NCBI GenBank assembly: GCA_035502775.1
Contig: DATJUB010000012.1
Coordinates: 1 to 64,000, forward strand
Direction: 5' to 3'
Length of the DNA stretch: 64,000 nt
Source: 67-14 sp035502775
GTDB taxonomy: Bacteria; Actinomycetota; Thermoleophilia; Solirubrobacterales; 70-9
Made by a program: the position numbers and the translations under genes. The notes beneath the pieces are model-generated. The model searched no databases, was not told where the DNA came from, and worked only from the letters and a program-made list of their open reading frames with translations. Shown one piece after another: positions 42,991 through 51,509 of the stretch (the first letter of the stretch is position 1; every line of letters begins with the position of its first letter).

Positions 42991-44501
42991 CCGCCGCCGA
43001 GAAGCTTTCCCGGCAGATCCTTGATGTCGTCGACGACATCGTTGATCGTGCCCGATCCCGGTACCTGCTCGGGCACCGGCGGAATTTGATCCAGCGCCTC
43101 GTGTACGGGCGGTGGCAGGACCATCGGATTCTCGGCCGGCTTCTCGATCGGTGGGGAACCGGATGGCAGCGGAGCGGACCCCGACCCGCCGTCGGTCCCG
43201 GCGCCTCCCGGATCCTGGGTTCCGCCTCCATCGCCACCCGAACCCGTACGGTCTCCACCATGGCCGGCGCCGTCCCGGCCGGACCCCGCGGGAATTTCGT
43301 CCGCCGGTCCGGTCCCGGGATCGTTCCGGTCCGACCTGCCCGGCCGTTCCCCGGCGGAGGTCCCTCTCGTGGCCCGAGCGGCGTCCGCTGTGGTCACGCC
43401 ACCGCCGGTCGCCGAAGCCGCGGGAGCCGAAAGCTGAGTTTTCGGTTCTCCGGAGTCCACGCTCTTCGGCACGTCCGAATGGATCGGAGCGGTGCCGAGC
43501 ACCGTGGCCGCGGCTCCGACCGCGGCCACCTGCGACGCGCCCGATCCGAGGCTGACCAGCCCCTGGCCGACCTGACGGCCGACCCCGAGAACCGTCGCCG
43601 CCGCGGCGACCGGCCGGTGACCGCCGTACTGATGCCGGAAGGCGTCGACCGCAGCCGCGTCGAGCTGCCGTCCCGATTCTTCGGCGAGGACCGCCATCGC
43701 CTTCTCATGGGCCATCGCTCCCCGGTAGGGACGGGCCGAGGTGAGCGCGTCGAAGGTGTCGGCGACCGCGATGATCCGGGCGCCGAGCGGTATCGCCGAT
43801 CCCTCGATGCCATCCGGGTATCCGCCTCCGTCGATCCGTTCGTGATGATGCCGCACGATCGCGGTCAGCTCGGGATCGCCCAGACCTTCGACCATCACCG
43901 CCCCGGTGACCGGATGCCGCTTGATCACCTCGTACTCGTCGTCGGTGAGCTTGGCCGGCTTGTCGATGATCGTCCGCGGGGTCTCGATCTTGCCGACGTC
44001 ATGGAGCAGCGCCGCGGTGCGGATCCTCGCCACCTCTTCGGCCGGCAGCCGCATCCGCTCGGCCATTCTGGCCGCGTGGCGTGCGACCCGCCTCGAGTGT
44101 CCGTAGGTCCGTGGGTCGGGGGCTTCCAGCGCCCGGGACAGGCGCTCCAGCTCCCTCGCGCGCTGCTCGGCGGTGAGGTCGCTGTTCGCGTTCGCACCGA
44201 CGAAGTTCTCGCTGCGGGACAGCAGCCTCTCGAAACGCATGTCCCTCACCCAGCCCCAGATCATCAGGTCCTCGAAACGGATATGTCCCGATTCGGGCCG
44301 CCGTCTCCAGATCGCGGCCAGTCCGAGCGAGAGCGCGAGGGAAAGCAGCACGGGCATGAGGACCAGCGGGACCGGCGAGATGACGACGCCTCCGACCCGC
44401 AGGGCCACCGCGAAGAGGCACGGCAGGACGACCACGAGGAAGGTGGCCCCCAGAGAAAGCGGAAGTTTCCGAAGCGGACTTCTGGGTGAGGAAGGATCCA
44501 T
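42987..44501 (-). CDS. membrane HD-GYP protein with long low-complexity tail
   Basis: A 504-residue protein predicted to degrade c-di-GMP. Two helices (~15-36 and ~43-64) anchor it; a short linker leads to the HD-GYP domain (~125-290). Motifs are HDVGKIETP (HD at 167-168), RHPVTG, 'HHHERIDGGGYPDGI' (the GYP motif) and 'ADTFDALTSARPYR', all intact. Residues ~350-500 are Gly/Ser/Asp/Pro-rich without predicted fold. It is the third c-di-GMP enzyme of the window, ~28 kb from the MshEN glycosyltransferase. Confidence 0.9.
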   Translation of the reverse strand: MDPSSPRSPLRKLPLSLGATFLVVVLPCLFAVALRVGGVVISPVPLVLMPVLLSLALSLGLAAIWRRRPESGHIRFEDLMIWGWVRDMRFERLLSRSENFVGANANSDLTAEQRARELERLSRALEAPDPRTYGHSRRVARHAARMAERMRLPAEEVARIRTAALLHDVGKIETPRTIIDKPAKLTDDEYEVIKRHPVTGAVMVEGLGDPELTAIVRHHHERIDGGGYPDGIEGSAIPLGARIIAVADTFDALTSARPYRGAMAHEKAMAVLAEESGRQLDAAAVDAFRHQYGGHRPVAAAATVLGVGRQVGQGLVSLGSGASQVAAVGAAATVLGTAPIHSDVPKSVDSGEPKTQLSAPAASATGGGVTTADAARATRGTSAGERPGRSDRNDPGTGPADEIPAGSGRDGAGHGGDRTGSGGDGGGTQDPGGAGTDGGSGSAPLPSGSPPIEKPAENPMVLPPPVHEALDQIPPVPEQVPGSGTINDVVDDIKDLPGKLLGGG

Positions 44502-44556
44502 CCAACACTCCCGAACTCATCGACCGGCGACGAGATCGAGCGTATTCCAGCCCCGG

Positions 44557-44579
44557 ACGCGAATGCAATTCGCGTTTTT
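44557..44579 (+). terminator. hairpin with T-tract, plus orientation
   Basis: ACGCGAAT (44557-44564), loop GCA, ATTCGCGT (44568-44575), then TTTTT to 44579. This is the form of an intrinsic terminator for transcription on the plus strand, yet both flanking genes are on the minus strand. It may stop antisense transcription, or its stem may serve in the other direction. Confidence 0.55.
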
Positions 44580-44598
44580 GGGTACCGAAAATCTTGAG

Positions 44599-45582
44599 CT
44601 ACGGGTTGAGCAGCCCGTCCAGCTCCTTCTGGATGCGCTCGTCCACCGAGTCGGGGATCTCCCGCTGAAGGTCTTCCGGCAGCTGGTCCCTCAGCCGGTC
44701 GGTCAGATCCTTCGGCAGGTCGCCGGAGACCCCGTCCGGGACCGCGTCGCGGAGCTGATCGCCGAGGCTGCCCCCGTCCCCAGTCGCGCCGGAGTCACCG
44801 GAATCCCCGGAATCGCCACCCAGCGAATCGAAGACCCCGTCGATCAGGTCGCTGACGCCGTTCAGGCTGTCGCCGCTCAGGAACCCGGAGGCGTCTTCGA
44901 TCAGCGGAATCATCTCGTTGATCGGCATCACCTTGGCCGCGGCGCGCAGGCCGGTGGCGACCAGCCCGCTGATCGCACCGGCGTTCTCGGCATCGTCGAT
45001 CGCGCGGAAGAGGCCCGAGCGGATCGCCTCTTCGATCTCGCTTTCCGAAAGCCCGTTTTCCTCGGCGAACCGGGCCCTGCTTTCCTCGTCGGCCAGGGCC
45101 CGGATCAATTCCTCGCGTGAGACACCCAGGTCACAGGCTGCACCGTCCGTCGCCGAGAGAGCGAACTGCTGTGCGGTCTCCTCGAGGTTTCCGGGGTCGG
45201 TCCACTCGCGGGCATCGCAGGGATCGGCCGCACCGGCCGGCTTGTAGTCGAGTCCGCCGGCGGCGATGTAGATCCCGACCAGGATCACCGACGCGGCGAT
45301 CGAGGCGACCAGCATCCAGACGCCGTACTTCCGGGACTGTTCCGGAGTGACCGGCCTCGCCTCGGTGACGTGAGTCTCCGGCGGCAGGTCACCCGACGCG
45401 AGTCCGCGCACCCGCATCTCTTCGGTGCCGGCCCCCCTGGCGCTGTCGAAACGGTCGTTCGGATCGGCGCTGCCGCCGGGCAGGTTCCGGGTCGGTTCGT
45501 CCTCGCCCGCGTCCAGCCGCTCGGTCGGATCCTCGTCGTCTTCCGGCATCACATCGGTCGGGTCGTCGGGTCCGTTGCTCAC
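44599..45582 (-). CDS. single-span membrane protein, unknown function
   Basis: A 327-residue protein. Residues 1-85 are acidic and disordered (cytoplasmic), ~88-108 one transmembrane helix ('VWMLVASIAASVILVGIYIA'), and the rest extracytoplasmic. The outer part has a short paired-cysteine region (PCDAREW, ACDLG), helical segments, and a Gly/Asp/Ser-rich linker before a charged C-terminus ('LRDQLPEDLQREIPDSVDE'). I do not recognise a family. Its start overlaps the MFS gene's stop by four bases, so it is co-translated with it. Confidence 0.75.
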   Translation of the reverse strand: MSNGPDDPTDVMPEDDEDPTERLDAGEDEPTRNLPGGSADPNDRFDSARGAGTEEMRVRGLASGDLPPETHVTEARPVTPEQSRKYGVWMLVASIAASVILVGIYIAAGGLDYKPAGAADPCDAREWTDPGNLEETAQQFALSATDGAACDLGVSREELIRALADEESRARFAEENGLSESEIEEAIRSGLFRAIDDAENAGAISGLVATGLRAAAKVMPINEMIPLIEDASGFLSGDSLNGVSDLIDGVFDSLGGDSGDSGDSGATGDGGSLGDQLRDAVPDGVSGDLPKDLTDRLRDQLPEDLQREIPDSVDERIQKELDGLLNP

Positions 45583-46940
45583 AGGTCCAGCCGCCTGGTC
45601 ATGCCGATCGGGATCAGGGCGAGCAGCGCGAACAGCGCCGAGAGCAGGAAGGAGCTGGAGAACGCGTGGGTCGCGGCCCGGTCGAGTTGATCCTCCAGGC
45701 CGGAGAGCACCGATTCGTAGGCACTGCGCTCGGTCGGGTCGGTCGGCATCGGCTCGAAGGCCGGGCGGATGTCGGGCACGCGGTCACCCTGGCTGTCGAC
45801 CTGCTCCACGATGCGGCCGCCGAGATCCAGCTTGTCGGTCGGATCGATCGAAGACTCGAGCAGGATCGCGGTGCCGGCGTCGATCGCGTCGTCCTTTTGG
45901 GCATCCAGCTGGTGGGTGAAGATCGGGGTGAGGATCAGCAGCCCGACGACCACGCCGAGGTGCCGGGCGGCGATCGTCCACCCGCCGTGAACAGCCGCCG
46001 CGGAGCGGCCTTCGAGCGCCGCTTCGGTCAGGGCGGAGAGCACCAGCGCCAGACCGATGCCGGCCAGGATCTGCGGGGGAACCACGTACACCCAGGAGGC
46101 ATCCGGCAGCAGGCCGAGCGCGGCCAGACCGCCGCCGAGCAGGATCGCGCCGGATCCGGCCCTGAGGCGCACCGAATCGATCGAACGGCCCACGCGGGCG
46201 CCGAAGAGCGCCGCGATCGGCAGGACCGTGACCACGGCGGCGGCCTCGATCGGCGTGAGGCGCCAGCCTTCTATCAGCAGCAGGACTACCAGGAACAGGG
46301 TCGCGGCGATCGCCGCGGAGACCAGCCCCAGGGCGATGTTGGCCGGCAGGTGAGGTTTCTGGTCGGCACCCGCGAACTTCTCCGGGATCTTCCACTCGCG
46401 GGTCTCCTCGACGATGATCTCGCGCAGCGGAACGCCGGCGATGATCGCGATCGGAACCTGGATCAGGAAGATCGACTGCCACGACACCAGTTCGGTCAGA
46501 AGGCCACCGAGGCCCGGCCCGACCGCGGCTCCGACCGCGCCGGCGCCGACCCACATCGCGACCGCCTTGCGGTCACTGCCGAGCGTGGTGCCCATCAGCT
46601 CCAGCGCGGCGGTCACGGCTACGGCGCCACCGGCGGCCTGGATGGCCCGGCCGGTGAGCAGTGGGCCCAGTCCGGTCGCGAGACCGCAGACGAGGCTGCC
46701 TCCGGCGAAGATCGCGAGTCCGATCGCGGCCGAGCGGCCGGGTCCGAAATGCCTCGCCGCACGTGCTCCTGGCACCGCCAGCAGGGCGAGCACCAGGTTG
46801 AAGATGATCAGCACCCAGGAGACCCCGGCGATGCTGGTGTCGAACTCGCGGAAGATCTCCGGCAGAGCGAGCACGACTATCGAGGAATCGGCGAGGACCA
46901 GGCCGACCGCCCCGGCGAGGGCGATCGTGCGCAGTTTCAT
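45579..46940 (-). CDS. MFS transporter (DHA2-like)
   Basis: A 453-residue polytopic protein of the major facilitator superfamily. It has about 12 helices, with the helix-1 pattern 'LADSSIVVLALPEIFREFDT' and the loop 'ARAARHFGPGRSAAIGLAIF'. A motif-C-like 'GAGAVGAAVGPGLGGLL' suggests a drug:H+ antiporter of the DHA type. A ~70-residue extracytoplasmic loop precedes the last helix, as in DHA2 members. Substrate unknown. It overlaps both neighbours (lytic transglycosylase stop and membrane protein start). Confidence 0.87.
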   Translation of the reverse strand: MKLRTIALAGAVGLVLADSSIVVLALPEIFREFDTSIAGVSWVLIIFNLVLALLAVPGARAARHFGPGRSAAIGLAIFAGGSLVCGLATGLGPLLTGRAIQAAGGAVAVTAALELMGTTLGSDRKAVAMWVGAGAVGAAVGPGLGGLLTELVSWQSIFLIQVPIAIIAGVPLREIIVEETREWKIPEKFAGADQKPHLPANIALGLVSAAIAATLFLVVLLLIEGWRLTPIEAAAVVTVLPIAALFGARVGRSIDSVRLRAGSGAILLGGGLAALGLLPDASWVYVVPPQILAGIGLALVLSALTEAALEGRSAAAVHGGWTIAARHLGVVVGLLILTPIFTHQLDAQKDDAIDAGTAILLESSIDPTDKLDLGGRIVEQVDSQGDRVPDIRPAFEPMPTDPTERSAYESVLSGLEDQLDRAATHAFSSSFLLSALFALLALIPIGMTRRLDL

Positions 46941-47575
46941 CAGTAGCCCAGCTCGACGTCGTAGATGTGGCGGTACTCACGCTGCTTCTCGAGCACGCCC
47001 TTGACGTATTCCTTGGTCTCGGGGAACTGGATGTCGTCGATCGTCATGGTCGATCCACCCCAAGCGTCGGCGTTGCCCGGTCCGGCGTTGTAGGCGGCGA
47101 GGGCGGCGACCGGGTCCCCGTCGTACTTGTCGAGCAGATGGGCGAGGTAGAACGTGCCGTACCTGATGTTCAGTTCGGGATCGCTGAGATCGTCGAGCTC
47201 GAAGGTCGAACCGCCGCTCAGCTTCTCGATCTCCTCCGCCGTCTGCGGGGTGATCTGCATCAGGCCCCGCGCGTCGGCGTGCGAGGTCTGGTCGTAGAAG
47301 CGGGACTCGGAATAGATCACGGCGGCGATCAGGGCGGCGTCCACGCCTTTCTCGTCGGCCTGCTCACGGATCACGTTCTCGTGTTTCAGCGGAAGCGTGA
47401 CCTCCTGGATGCCCTTCTCGAAGAAGTCGGAGAGCAGCACGATCGCGAGCACTCCGGCGGCGGCGATGATGAAAAGGACCAGCAATGCGCGCAGGGCCCC
47501 GCCGCCCTGCTTGCGCGAGGCTGCGCCCGAACTGCGCCGGCGTCCTGAAGCGGCTGAGGTTCTGTTGGAGGCCAT
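46940..47575 (-). CDS. membrane-anchored lytic transglycosylase (SLT domain)
   Basis: A 211-residue murein-cleaving enzyme. A basic start and one helix (~29-50) anchor it outside the membrane. The SLT domain (~66-200) shows the catalytic Glu in 'AAVIYSESRFY' (E90), then 'ARGLMQITPQTA', 'NIRYGTFYLAHLL' and 'ALAAYNAGPGN', all standard. The gene lies 47 bases after coaE on the same strand, a neighbourhood I regard as typical for related Actinomycetota. Confidence 0.93.
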   Translation of the reverse strand: MASNRTSAASGRRRSSGAASRKQGGGALRALLVLFIIAAAGVLAIVLLSDFFEKGIQEVTLPLKHENVIREQADEKGVDAALIAAVIYSESRFYDQTSHADARGLMQITPQTAEEIEKLSGGSTFELDDLSDPELNIRYGTFYLAHLLDKYDGDPVAALAAYNAGPGNADAWGGSTMTIDDIQFPETKEYVKGVLEKQREYRHIYDVELGY

Positions 47576-47622
47576 ACCGGCCCTACAGGCTAGCCACGGA
47601 GGTCGGTCGGCAACTTTGCGGT

Positions 47623-48198
47623 CTAGGCGGTGAGCTCGCGAAGCAACTGCTGGAGCCGATCCTGGAGATCCTCAGGAGTGCCGTCGTTGGGCACGACATG
47701 GTCCGCGAGCGCCGCTTTTTCATCTTGGGCGAGCTGCCGGCCCTCGCGTCCCTCGATGCCGACATGCCCCCGGGCGCGGGCCCGTTCGCTGCGGGTTGAT
47801 TCCTCGGCGACGATCGCGACGGTCCTGTCGAAGCGTCCGGACATCTCGCCCTCGAACAGCAGCGGAACCTCGACCACGGCGACCTCGATCTCCGGATCCA
47901 TGCCGGAAAACCATTTCGCGATCTCGTCCTGGACCAGCGGATGAATCTGGCTCTCCAGCCAGCTGAGTTCATCCGGGTCGTTGAAAACGCGGGCGCCGAT
48001 CGCGTTGCGATCGGCGATCCCGCCGGATTCGATCTCGTCGCCCCAGCGCTCGCGCAACCGGCTCAGCATCGGTTCGCGATCGAGCAGGTCATGCACGATC
48101 GCGTCCGCCGAGACGGTTGCGGCGCCGAGACGGCTGAAGGCAGCCAGGGCCTCCGACTTACCGGCGGCGACGCCCCCGGTCAGCCCGATGGTTAGGAC
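47623..48198 (-). CDS. coaE: dephospho-CoA kinase, start codon non-canonical
   Basis: A P-loop kinase that phosphorylates dephospho-CoA, the last step of CoA synthesis. The first canonical start in frame (GTG at 48096) would give 157 residues without the P-loop. The frame remains open upstream and encodes LTIGLTGGVAAGKSEALA (Walker A GGVAAGKS) directly before it, so the real protein begins earlier. A GTC at 48198 stands where the family's Met is expected, seven bases after AAGGGG; it gives 191 residues, close to the ~200 of CoaE. No ATG, GTG or TTG exists in frame between the P-loop and deep inside rpsA. 'VVEVPLLFEGEMSGRFD' and 'RSERARARG' (lid) are intact. It overlaps the rpsA end by seven bases. 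Confidence 0.85.
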   Translation of the reverse strand, partial: VLTIGLTGGVAAGKSEALAAFSRLGAATVSADAIVHDLLDREPMLSRLRERWGDEIESGGIADRNAIGARVFNDPDELSWLESQIHPLVQDEIAKWFSGMDPEIEVAVVEVPLLFEGEMSGRFDRTVAIVAEESTRSERARARGHVGIEGREGRQLAQDEKAALADHVVPNDGTPEDLQDRLQQLLRELTA

Positions 48199-49658
48199 TG
48201 CTCGTCCCCTTCGGCTGCTTCGGCCTCGATTTCCTCGGCCTCTTCGACCACTTCTTCTTCGGCTTCTTCGACGGCCTCTTCGGCAGCGGCTTCTTCAGCT
48301 GCTTCCTCGGCGGCTTCGGCGACCTCGACCTCGGCGATGGCTTCGGCGACTTCGGCCTCTACCTCGGGAGCGACCTCGGCTTCACCCTCGGCCGGAGCCT
48401 CTTCGGTGAAGACCTCTTCGGAGAGCTCCAGGTCGGGAACCTCGGTGGCTTCCGTGTCGATCGTCTCGGCCGGCTCAGCGGTTCCGGAGGCGGCTGCCAG
48501 AGCGGCACCCAGGTCCTTCAGAAGCATGTTCTGGCCTTCGACCCGCTTGATCGACAGCGAGAGGCGGCGGCGCTCTTCATCGATCTCGAGGATCTTGACG
48601 TTGAGGGCGGCACCCAGCTCGACGACCTCGGACGGGTTCTCGACGTGATGGTCAGCCAGCTCGGAGATGTGGACGAGACCTTCGACGCCGTCGAGGATCT
48701 CGACGAACGCACCGAAGGAGACGACCTTGGTGACGGTGCCTTCGAGCACGTCGCCGGAGCGGTAGGTGCTGACCACACGCTGCCACGGGTCTTCCTGCGT
48801 CTGCTTGAGACCGAGCGAGATGCGCTGACGGTCGCGGTCGATGTCGAGCACCTTGATCTTGACGGTGTCGCCGATCGCGACGACCTCTGACGGGTGGTTG
48901 ACGTGGCTCCAGGAAAGCTCGGAGATGTGGATCAGGCCGTCGATGCCCTCGAGGTCCACGAACGCGCCGAAATCGACGATGTTCGAGATCTTGCCCTCGA
49001 CGACTTCGCCCGGCTGCAGGCGGTCGAGGATCTGATCGCGGACTTCCTTGCGCTCCTCTTCGAGCACGGCACGACGGGAAAGAACGACGTTGTTGCGGCT
49101 GCGGTTGAGCTCGATGACCTTGCATTCGAGGGTCTGGCTCATGAACTCGTCGAGGTTATGGACCCGACGGATGTCCACCAGCGATGCCGGCAGGAAGCCG
49201 CGAATGCCGAGGTCGAGGATGAGCCCACCCTTGACGACCTCGATGACATTGCCTTCGACGGGCTGACCGGATTCGGCGGCAGCCTCGATCTTGCGCCATG
49301 CCTTCTCGAAGCGCGCACGCTTCTTCGAAAGGATCAGACGGCCTTCGGCGTCTTCCTTGGTTACGACAAGGGCGTCGATCTCTTCGCCGAGCTCGACCTC
49401 TTCCGAGGTGTCGACGTTCTTGCGGATCGAGAGCTCGCCGGCGGGGATGACCCCTTCCGACTTGTAGCCGATGTCGAGCAGAACCTCGTCACGATCGATG
49501 CGGACGACTTTGCCGTTGACGACATCGCCTTCCTCGAACGAGACCATGGTTGCTGCGTAGTTAGGAACGATCCGGCCGTCGACCTCAATCAAGAGACCGT
49601 TGGAACCCTCGACCGGAACCCCCTCTGGGGCGTGTAGGAGTGTGTTTTCAGTAGTCAC
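48192..49658 (-). CDS. rpsA: 30S ribosomal protein S1
   Basis: A 488-residue RNA-binding ribosomal protein. Four S1 domains run in order from about residue 42: 'EEGDVVNGKVVRIDRDEVLL', 'GNVIEVVKGGLILDLGIRG', 'EGKISNIVDFGAFVDLEGI' and 'EGTVTKVVSFGAFVEILDG'. The last ~100 residues are an acidic Glu/Ala/Val-rich tail with little sequence complexity, longer than needed for an S1 core. The GTG at 49658 is taken as start, without a clear ribosome site; a TTG 30 bases upstream and an ATG at 49547 are alternatives. Confidence 0.93.
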   Translation of the reverse strand: MTTENTLLHAPEGVPVEGSNGLLIEVDGRIVPNYAATMVSFEEGDVVNGKVVRIDRDEVLLDIGYKSEGVIPAGELSIRKNVDTSEEVELGEEIDALVVTKEDAEGRLILSKKRARFEKAWRKIEAAAESGQPVEGNVIEVVKGGLILDLGIRGFLPASLVDIRRVHNLDEFMSQTLECKVIELNRSRNNVVLSRRAVLEEERKEVRDQILDRLQPGEVVEGKISNIVDFGAFVDLEGIDGLIHISELSWSHVNHPSEVVAIGDTVKIKVLDIDRDRQRISLGLKQTQEDPWQRVVSTYRSGDVLEGTVTKVVSFGAFVEILDGVEGLVHISELADHHVENPSEVVELGAALNVKILEIDEERRRLSLSIKRVEGQNMLLKDLGAALAAASGTAEPAETIDTEATEVPDLELSEEVFTEEAPAEGEAEVAPEVEAEVAEAIAEVEVAEAAEEAAEEAAAEEAVEEAEEEVVEEAEEIEAEAAEGDEQS

Positions 49659-49744
49659 AGCGCGGGATGATCGCAGAAAGCGCCGCAAGCCGCGTTGTAG
49701 TCGGGAATCCAGCCACCCAAGCCCCCAAACACCCCAAACCCACG

Positions 49745-49797
49745 GGGCCCCGGCAACGATTTCCCATGATAGTCATGGGAAATCGTTGCCGGGGCCC
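49745..49797. repeat. perfect 25-bp inverted repeat (3-base loop) between rpsA and a divergent gene
   Basis: GGGCCCCGGCAACGATTTCC... (49745-49769) is exactly complementary to 49773-49797, with loop TAG at 49770-49772. There are no mismatches in 25 pairs. It lies in the 172-base gap between the rpsA start (minus) and the flavoprotein start (plus), so it is not a normal end-of-gene terminator. It may be a regulatory hairpin, a protein-binding site or a small non-autonomous repeat. Confidence 0.9.
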
Positions 49798-49830
49798 TTG
49801 CGAAGCGTCATTTATTAGGCTCTGGGCTCG

Positions 49831-50991
49831 ATGGCTAAACGGGCTACCAAACGCGGTGATGAACGGACCGACCTTTCGGGGTCTCGGGACCTGCTCGTCT
49901 GCGGGGCCAGCTTCGCCGGGCTGATGGTGGCGCGCCAGATGGCGGGCTCCGGGGCGGACGTTCTGGTGATCGACCGTTACGAGATCGGCGAGCGCCAGAC
50001 CTCGGCCTGCGCGATTCCCACCGCCTGGCTGGAGAACCTGGACCTGATGCCGTCGGAGAAGCAGCGTTTCGATTCCGTTCTGGTCCACACTGCCCACGGC
50101 TCGACCCGGATGAAGACCCCATGGAGCTTCTCCACCTTCGACTACCGCACGCTCTGCGACCTGCTCTGGAGCCAATGCGACGCCGAGTTCGAAACCGCCA
50201 AGGTCGAGGGCAGAGCCGGATCCGGCGAGCCCGGACGGATCGCGATCGAGACCGACCGCGGCGTGATCACGGCCCCCCTTGTGGTCGACGCCCTCGGCTG
50301 GAAGCGGGTCCTGGCCGAGGACGCGCTGATCCAGCCTCCGGACGCGCCCCTGTCCCGGGGCCTGGAGGTCCATCCCCCGGCCCGCAGCGAAGAGTTCGAG
50401 ATCTGGATCAACCGTCGCTACGTACCGGCGGGCTACGGCTGGTCCTTCCCGGCGGCCGACGAGGTGAGGGTCGGGGTCGGCTCCTTCGATCCCCGGTTCC
50501 CGGTCCGCCCGACCACCGATCTGCTCGCCGACGACCTCGAGGTCGGCAAGTCCGGATACCAGGGCAACTGGATCCCCCACAAGCTCAGGAAGGCGACCGG
50601 CGGTGGCGTCTTCTTCGCCGGCGACTCGGCCGGCCACTGCCTGCCCGTGACCGCCGAGGGCATCCGCCCCGCCCTCTATTTCGGCGCCGCTCTCGGCCGC
50701 GAGCTGCGGGCGGTCCACGAGGGCCGGCAGTCCCGTGAGCAGGCTCTCGAGGGCTACGCCCGCTTCAGCGACAGCCACCGGCGGCAGTTCGAGATCCTGC
50801 TGAAGCTCCAGAAGGTCCTGCCCAGGGTCCATCCCCGCCTGGTCAAGCCGATCCTCGCCGTGTCCAGCTTCGGGGCGATCGGACGCACCGCCTTCAACCG
50901 CTATCTCGGCCTGATGGATCCCGAGTTCGCGAGGGTGACCAAGGCGCGGGCGGCGAAGCGCGGCACCAAGGCCAAAGCCGGGTCTGCCTGA
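49831..50991 (+). CDS. FAD-dependent geranylgeranyl-reductase-like oxidoreductase
   Basis: A 386-residue flavoprotein. The FAD Rossmann motif is in 'DLLVCGASFAGLMVARQMA' with 'VIDRYEIGERQTSACAIP'. The family marks 'GYGWSFPAADEVRVGVGSF' and 'VFFAGDSAGHCLPVTAEGIRP' place it in the geranylgeranyl reductase group of the PHBH fold. Such enzymes saturate isoprenoid chains or act on other lipids. The C-terminal ~30 residues are basic (RVTKARAAKRGTKAKAG). It stands alone, divergent from rpsA; TATTAG (49813-49818) is a possible -10. Confidence 0.85.
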   Translation: MAKRATKRGDERTDLSGSRDLLVCGASFAGLMVARQMAGSGADVLVIDRYEIGERQTSACAIPTAWLENLDLMPSEKQRFDSVLVHTAHGSTRMKTPWSFSTFDYRTLCDLLWSQCDAEFETAKVEGRAGSGEPGRIAIETDRGVITAPLVVDALGWKRVLAEDALIQPPDAPLSRGLEVHPPARSEEFEIWINRRYVPAGYGWSFPAADEVRVGVGSFDPRFPVRPTTDLLADDLEVGKSGYQGNWIPHKLRKATGGGVFFAGDSAGHCLPVTAEGIRPALYFGAALGRELRAVHEGRQSREQALEGYARFSDSHRRQFEILLKLQKVLPRVHPRLVKPILAVSSFGAIGRTAFNRYLGLMDPEFARVTKARAAKRGTKAKAGSA

Positions 50992-51024
50992 AGCCGGATC
51001 TGCTGGCCCCGATAGGGTGCGCGC

Positions 51025-51495
51025 ATGATCTATGGAGAGATTCTGGGGCATCTTGACGGAATGGACTTCGTTCCATTCGGAATTCCGAATGGCGCGTGGG
51101 AGCTACCGATCTACCTTGTGCTATCGGTCGCGGTCGGTTCGGTCCTCTTCAACCTGCTGAAGGGCAAGTATGGAATCGCCCTCATCTTCTTCATGGCCCC
51201 GGGAATCGGCCTCTTCGTTTCGTGTATCAGCGCGGTGCGCCTCGCCAAGCCTCGCTCGGCATGGGCGGCCTGGCTGTACGACCGTAAGACGATGGAAAGG
51301 TCTATAGCCCGCTACGAACCCCCGATCGATCTCCAGAAGATCCCACCGCCGAGCTGCGGCGGGGATACTCGGCTACACAGCCGCCTGCCACGACCGCGGA
51401 CTGACTGCTACTCGCCACCCCTTGCGGGCGATGCCGAGAGGGGCTGTGGAGGAACAAGAGGAGACACCCAACCAATCGGGTTCTTGCCGAAATAG
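51025..51495 (+). CDS. small membrane protein, uncertain C-terminus
   Basis: A 156-codon frame. Residues 1-105 look like a real membrane protein: two helices ('LPIYLVLSVAVGSVLFNLL' and 'IALIFFMAPGIGLFVSCIS'), then 'AWAAWLYDRKTMERSIARYE'. The remaining ~50 residues are Cys/Arg/Gly/Pro-rich and look unlike protein, so the natural stop may have been lost or a frameshift may lie near 51350. The start region is visibly less GC-rich than its neighbours. No family recognised. Confidence 0.55.
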   Translation: MIYGEILGHLDGMDFVPFGIPNGAWELPIYLVLSVAVGSVLFNLLKGKYGIALIFFMAPGIGLFVSCISAVRLAKPRSAWAAWLYDRKTMERSIARYEPPIDLQKIPPPSCGGDTRLHSRLPRPRTDCYSPPLAGDAERGCGGTRGDTQPIGFLPK

Positions 51496-51509
51496 TCAAC
51501 AAACCCGAT
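51475..51509. terminator. hairpin between convergent genes
   Basis: ATCGGGTT (51475-51482) pairs with AACCCGAT (51502-51509) around a 19-base loop. It spans the end of the small membrane protein frame and lies just before the end of mmsA on the other strand. Confidence 0.4.

Noticed and set aside
47623..48096. CoaE as a truncated 157-residue pseudogene
   Set aside because: The missing P-loop is intact and in frame immediately upstream, so only the start codon is abnormal.
49745..49797. Terminator of rpsA or insertion-sequence end
   Set aside because: rpsA ends at the other side (48192), no transposase or target duplication is visible, and the hairpin lies between two gene starts.
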